Shown here piece after piece: positions 4,102-6,231 of a DNA stretch of 6,231 nt. The notes beneath the pieces were generated by a model. That model searched no databases and was not told where the DNA came from. It saw only the letters and a list, made by a program, of their open reading frames with translations. Both the position numbers and the translations under genes were made by a program. The DNA lies in assembly GCA_934444485.1 (NCBI GenBank), contig CAKSCN010000145.1:1-6231 (forward strand), written 5' to 3'. Position 1 is the first letter of the stretch. Each line of letters begins with the position of its first letter. This stretch comes from an uncultured Eubacteriales bacterium. GTDB lineage: Bacteria > Bacillota > Clostridia > Oscillospirales > CAG-382.

Positions 4102-5797
4102 CGACGAAAAGAGCCGTACCGAAAAAGGTGCGGCTTCCCTGCCCTTGAGGGGTCTCGACGACAAAAAAAGTCCCGGAACGGCAAAGTCCGAGACGACAGG
4201 AGCGGTAAAATCGCAGGCAGGCGCACACGCCGCAAATGCGCACGATGTGTTACAAAATGACATTGCACACAATGCGGACATCACGGTGAATCGGAAAAGT
4301 GCAGGGTCGGACTCCGCAGACGGCGAAGCGGAGAAAGCGGCGTTGAGGTCGGCTCGTTCCGGCACAAACAAAAAAGCGCAGACGCCGCAGCGCACAACCG
4401 CAAAGCCTGTGCCGGGGAGTGGTGAAAATATCCGCAGTGCGGCAAAGTCCGGGGCGGTTGAAACACTTCACGACGGAAACGGCACCGACGAAGCCGGAAA
4501 TAGTGTGAGCTATGGTGGCACGGCTTTGAAAGGCAATGCGCTTACGACGGACGACGCCGAGACGGCAGAACGCACAGTCTCAAGCTCCGATATTCATGAG
4601 TCGGAAAGGGCAAAGGCGGTATCCGTGCGGACGGGCAAAAAGTTACAAAATGCCATTGCAAGCGGTTCGGCGAGGGTCGGTCGTGTGACCTTAAAGGACA
4701 TAGCGAGAGCGACCGGCTACACGGTGAACACGGTATCGCACGCACTCAACGACAAGGACGATATTTCGGCGGCGGCGAAAGCGGTGATAAGGCGTGCGGC
4801 GGAGGAACTCGGCTACATCGGCGACTCGATGGCAGGCAGTCTGCGGACGGGAGTTACGAAGACGGTTGCGGTGATAATCGGCGACGTTTCAAACCCGCAT
4901 TTTGCGATTCTTGTGCGTGAAATTGATGCGGCGGCGGCGGAGCACGGCTACTGCACCGTGATTCTGAACACCGACGAGAACCCGGAGAAAGAGAAGTCGG
5001 CGATAAGGACGGCGGTGGGCAGGCGTGTTGACGGAATAATTATCTGCCCGACGCAGAGGGACTCCGGCGAGAACACGGAGCTTCTGAAAAGGTGCGGCGT
5101 TCCGTATTGTTTTGTGGGGCGGCACGACGGCGGCATAAGCAACGCTGTGGTGACTGACGATCGGATGGGCGGACGGCTTGCGGCGGAGAAATTTCTTGCC
5201 GTCATGGAAAATAAAGAGTTGGGTGCGCAGTGCGTTTGCGGCGAAGCCGACGGAAAAAACTGTGAGTCGGGCGGTCGGCACGCTTGCTTTCTGTACCTCG
5301 GTGCGGACGGGCGCATATCGAGCGAGAGCGAGCGTCGGAGCGGCTTTTTCGGTGCGCTTACGGCGGCAGGAGTCCCGGGTGGCGACCTTTTCGAGTGTTC
5401 CGCAGACGACATGAGCGGTGTTGCGGCGGCGATATCCGCAGTTATGCCGAAGGTACTCGGGCGTCTTTCCGGCGGTGATTTCGGCGCAGGTGCGTCGGAC
5501 GGCGAATGTGCGTCCATAGGGTACATCGGCGTAAGAAGTCCGGAGTTATACGTACTTGCGTTTTCGGACATATACGCATTTGAAGCGAAGCGGTGCTTTG
5601 AAGAGTTGGGGTTCGGCGGTGCTGTGGTAATGGGCTTCGACAACATACGGCGCACTCTGCCGTTTTTACCGGACATTGCGTCGGTCGAGGCGTCGGAGAG
5701 TTTGGGTGCGGCGGCGTTCGACCTTTTCCTCTCCCTTCTCTCTTCCCCACCCTCTGCACCCAAGCTCGTTGTTATCCCCACAAGAATTTCCGGGTGA
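4091..5797 (+). CDS. LacI-family regulator with long N-terminal extension
   Basis: From the ATG at 4091 the frame gives 568 residues; LacI members usually have about 330-350. Residues 1-198 are hydrophilic, rich in Ala, Lys, Ser, Thr and Gly, and look disordered. The LacI helix-turn-helix starts at about 200 (TLKDIARATGYTVNTVSHAL), with the hinge helix GYIGDSMAGSLRTG (241-254), whose A and L sit at the usual minor-groove positions. The periplasmic-binding-like effector domain follows: KTVAVIIGDVSNPHF, RRVDGIIICPTQ, then VVMGFDNIRRTLPFLPDIASVE and a normal end VVIPTRISG. Two loops are enlarged (Cys-rich near residue 375-395, Gly-rich near 455-475). The ATG overlaps gerW and has no good ribosome-binding site. 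A GTG at 4625 has AAAGGCGGT 4 nt upstream and would give 390 residues, so it may be the real or a second start. The ligand and operators are unknown. Confidence 0.85.
   Translation: MRSNDEKSRTEKGAASLPLRGLDDKKSPGTAKSETTGAVKSQAGAHAANAHDVLQNDIAHNADITVNRKSAGSDSADGEAEKAALRSARSGTNKKAQTPQRTTAKPVPGSGENIRSAAKSGAVETLHDGNGTDEAGNSVSYGGTALKGNALTTDDAETAERTVSSSDIHESERAKAVSVRTGKKLQNAIASGSARVGRVTLKDIARATGYTVNTVSHALNDKDDISAAAKAVIRRAAEELGYIGDSMAGSLRTGVTKTVAVIIGDVSNPHFAILVREIDAAAAEHGYCTVILNTDENPEKEKSAIRTAVGRRVDGIIICPTQRDSGENTELLKRCGVPYCFVGRHDGGISNAVVTDDRMGGRLAAEKFLAVMENKELGAQCVCGEADGKNCESGGRHACFLYLGADGRISSESERRSGFFGALTAAGVPGGDLFECSADDMSGVAAAISAVMPKVLGRLSGGDFGAGASDGECASIGYIGVRSPELYVLAFSDIYAFEAKRCFEELGFGGAVVMGFDNIRRTLPFLPDIASVEASESLGAAAFDLFLSLLSSPPSAPKLVVIPTRISG
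4612..4627 (+). promoter_or_regulatory. Possible internal ribosome-binding site and GTG start in the lacI-type gene
   Basis: AAAGGCGGT (4612-4620) differs by one base from AAAGGAGGT and is followed after 4 nt by an in-frame GTG (4625). A product from here would carry about 20 residues before the helix-turn-helix and have 390 residues, near normal LacI length. The match could be chance, since the sequence is purine-rich, but no in-frame ATG lies between 4091 and the helix-turn-helix, and the 4091 start has a poor site. Confidence 0.45.
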
Positions 5798-5799
5798 AC

Positions 5800-5894
5800 G
5801 GGGGCTTACGAGGGTTACGGGGGCTGCTCGCCGCAGGGGCGTTCTTTCTTAAAAGAAAGAACCAAAGAACTTCAAAAGCAAAACTTCGTTTTGC
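5800..5894. repeat. G-run block, 22-nt palindrome and hairpin, copy 3
   Basis: Two bases after the lacI-type stop come four G-runs (5800-5804, 5812-5814, 5819-5823, 5836-5839), then the perfect 22-nt palindrome 5841-5862, CAAAGAACTTCAA, and a hairpin GCAAAAC-TTC-GTTTTGC (5878-5894) followed by AGGGGG. It is the closest match to copy 1 (529-590); the second hairpin has kept pairing while changing bases. There is no T-run after the palindrome, so termination here is not shown. Confidence 0.85.
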
Positions 5895-5907
5895 AGGGGG
5901 AACTTTT

Positions 5908-5997
5908 ATGGGTTATACCTACGCTCCATGGTATGTGGAAAAAATGCGAGTTTACGAAGCATTTTCTTCGCAAAAGCAACTTTGTTGCGACGCCTGA
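5908..5997 (+). CDS. Possible 29-residue small protein
   Basis: An ATG at 5908 opens a 29-codon frame ending at TGA 5995-5997; the peptide starts MGYTYAPWYVEKMRVYEAF and ends CCDA. AGGGGG (5895-5900) lies 7 nt upstream as a possible ribosome-binding site, and an intrinsic terminator follows about 100 nt downstream. Against it: the length is small, the G-run belongs to the repeat block also found at 585-590 where no frame follows, and the last third overlaps hairpin sequence (GCAAC-TTT-GTTGC, 5976-5988). I do not recognise the peptide; it may be chance. Confidence 0.22.
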   Translation: MGYTYAPWYVEKMRVYEAFSSQKQLCCDA

Positions 5998-6062
5998 AAG
6001 CCGCTTGCGGCGTCGCTTTGTAGGGCGGGTGAACGCAGACTGCGCTAGCGTAATCTCCCGCC
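5976..6062. repeat. Run of inverted repeats before the terminator
   Basis: GCAAC-TTT-GTTGC occupies 5976-5988. GCGACGCC (5987-5994) pairs with GGCGTCGC (6009-6016) over a 14-nt loop, partly exclusive with the first. GGCGGG (6024-6029) pairs with CCCGCC (6057-6062), with an inner ACGC (6033-6036) and GCGT (6048-6051) stem. No protein-coding frame accounts for this stretch. It is probably another palindromic repeat unit; only one copy is in the window. Confidence 0.65.
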
Positions 6063-6096
6063 GCAGAAACGAACTCATCTTATCCGAGATAATGCG

Positions 6097-6140
6097 ACGA
6101 CCCGACGCCATATACGCAAGCGCCGGGTCGTGATTTTTTT
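6097..6140 (+). terminator. Intrinsic (rho-independent) terminator
   Basis: ACGACCCG (6097-6104) pairs with CGGGTCGT (6124-6131). After an A-C mismatch three more pairs, CGC/GCG, continue toward the loop. The stem is followed by GA and seven Ts (6134-6140). This is the only hairpin in the window with a proper T-run. It would end + strand transcripts from the gerW/lacI-type unit, or from a short transcript starting in 5800-6090. Confidence 0.85.
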
Positions 6141-6231
6141 GGCATCGGTTTTTTTGGGGACTGTAATTTTTACCTTCTCCCGTTCCCGAAATTTGTACCT
6201 CACTCCGTTCGACGACAAATTACGGAAAGAT
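6141..6231. repeat. Dispersed repeat module, copy C (cut by window end)
   Basis: It matches 2913-3003 over all 91 nt with six mismatches by my count, five within the first 19 nt or so and in CC/TT; the last 60 nt are identical. It starts abruptly at GGCATC, right after the terminator T-run, and lacks the 70-nt left part present in copies A and B. It probably continues beyond the window with the remaining hairpin section. Confidence 0.9.

Noticed and set aside
4948..5781. 277-codon minus-strand frame opposite the LacI-type gene
   Set aside because: It is the antisense of a clearly recognisable LacI effector domain; Ser/Pro/Arg-rich composition is typical of a high-GC shadow frame.

Overview
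The window looks like chromosome from a GC-rich, spore-forming member of class Clostridia, probably a gut relative of the Oscillospirales/Ruminococcaceae. The evidence is a GerW/YtfJ sporulation protein, a DUF2953 (YtfI-like) protein, Shine-Dalgarno sites of the AAAGGNGG/GGAGG type, TTG and GTG starts, and intergenic DNA packed with short hairpin repeats. The assignment is inference; no rRNA or tRNA is present to fix it.

Layout, all genes on the + strand: (1) the last 85 codons of alanyl-tRNA synthetase, 1-260; (2) a gene-free repeat region, 261-1172; (3) an OmpR/PhoB-type response regulator, 1173-1895, whose stop overlaps the GTG start of (4) a membrane-anchored DUF2953-like protein, 1892-2719; (5) a second gene-free repeat region, 2720-3612; (6) the GerW/YtfJ spore protein, 3613-4101, overlapping (7) a LacI-family regulator with an unusually long, disordered N-terminal part, 4091-5797; (8) a third repeat region, 5798-6231, holding one convincing intrinsic terminator and a possible 29-codon ORF, and running off the window.

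The three gaps are built from the same parts. Gaps 2 and 3 begin right after a stop codon with G-runs; all three contain a 22-nt perfect palindrome followed by CAAAGAACTT, then a module beginning TTGGCATC. The first two gaps then continue through dense hairpin clusters and a shared 39-nt segment to a hairpin array ending close to the ribosome-binding site of the next gene. One array (3336-3588) has eleven hairpin units about 23-24 nt apart with different stems and similar linkers. Another segment (860-947) can pair into a four-way junction leaving only loops and one bulge unpaired. These repeats are the most unusual content of the window.

Functionally, the DUF2953 protein and GerW are neighbours in other Firmicutes (ytfI-ytfJ of Bacillus). 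Here they are separated by 893 bp of repeats, and each forms an overlapping pair with a transcription regulator: response regulator + DUF2953, and GerW + LacI-type. No histidine kinase for the response regulator is in the window.
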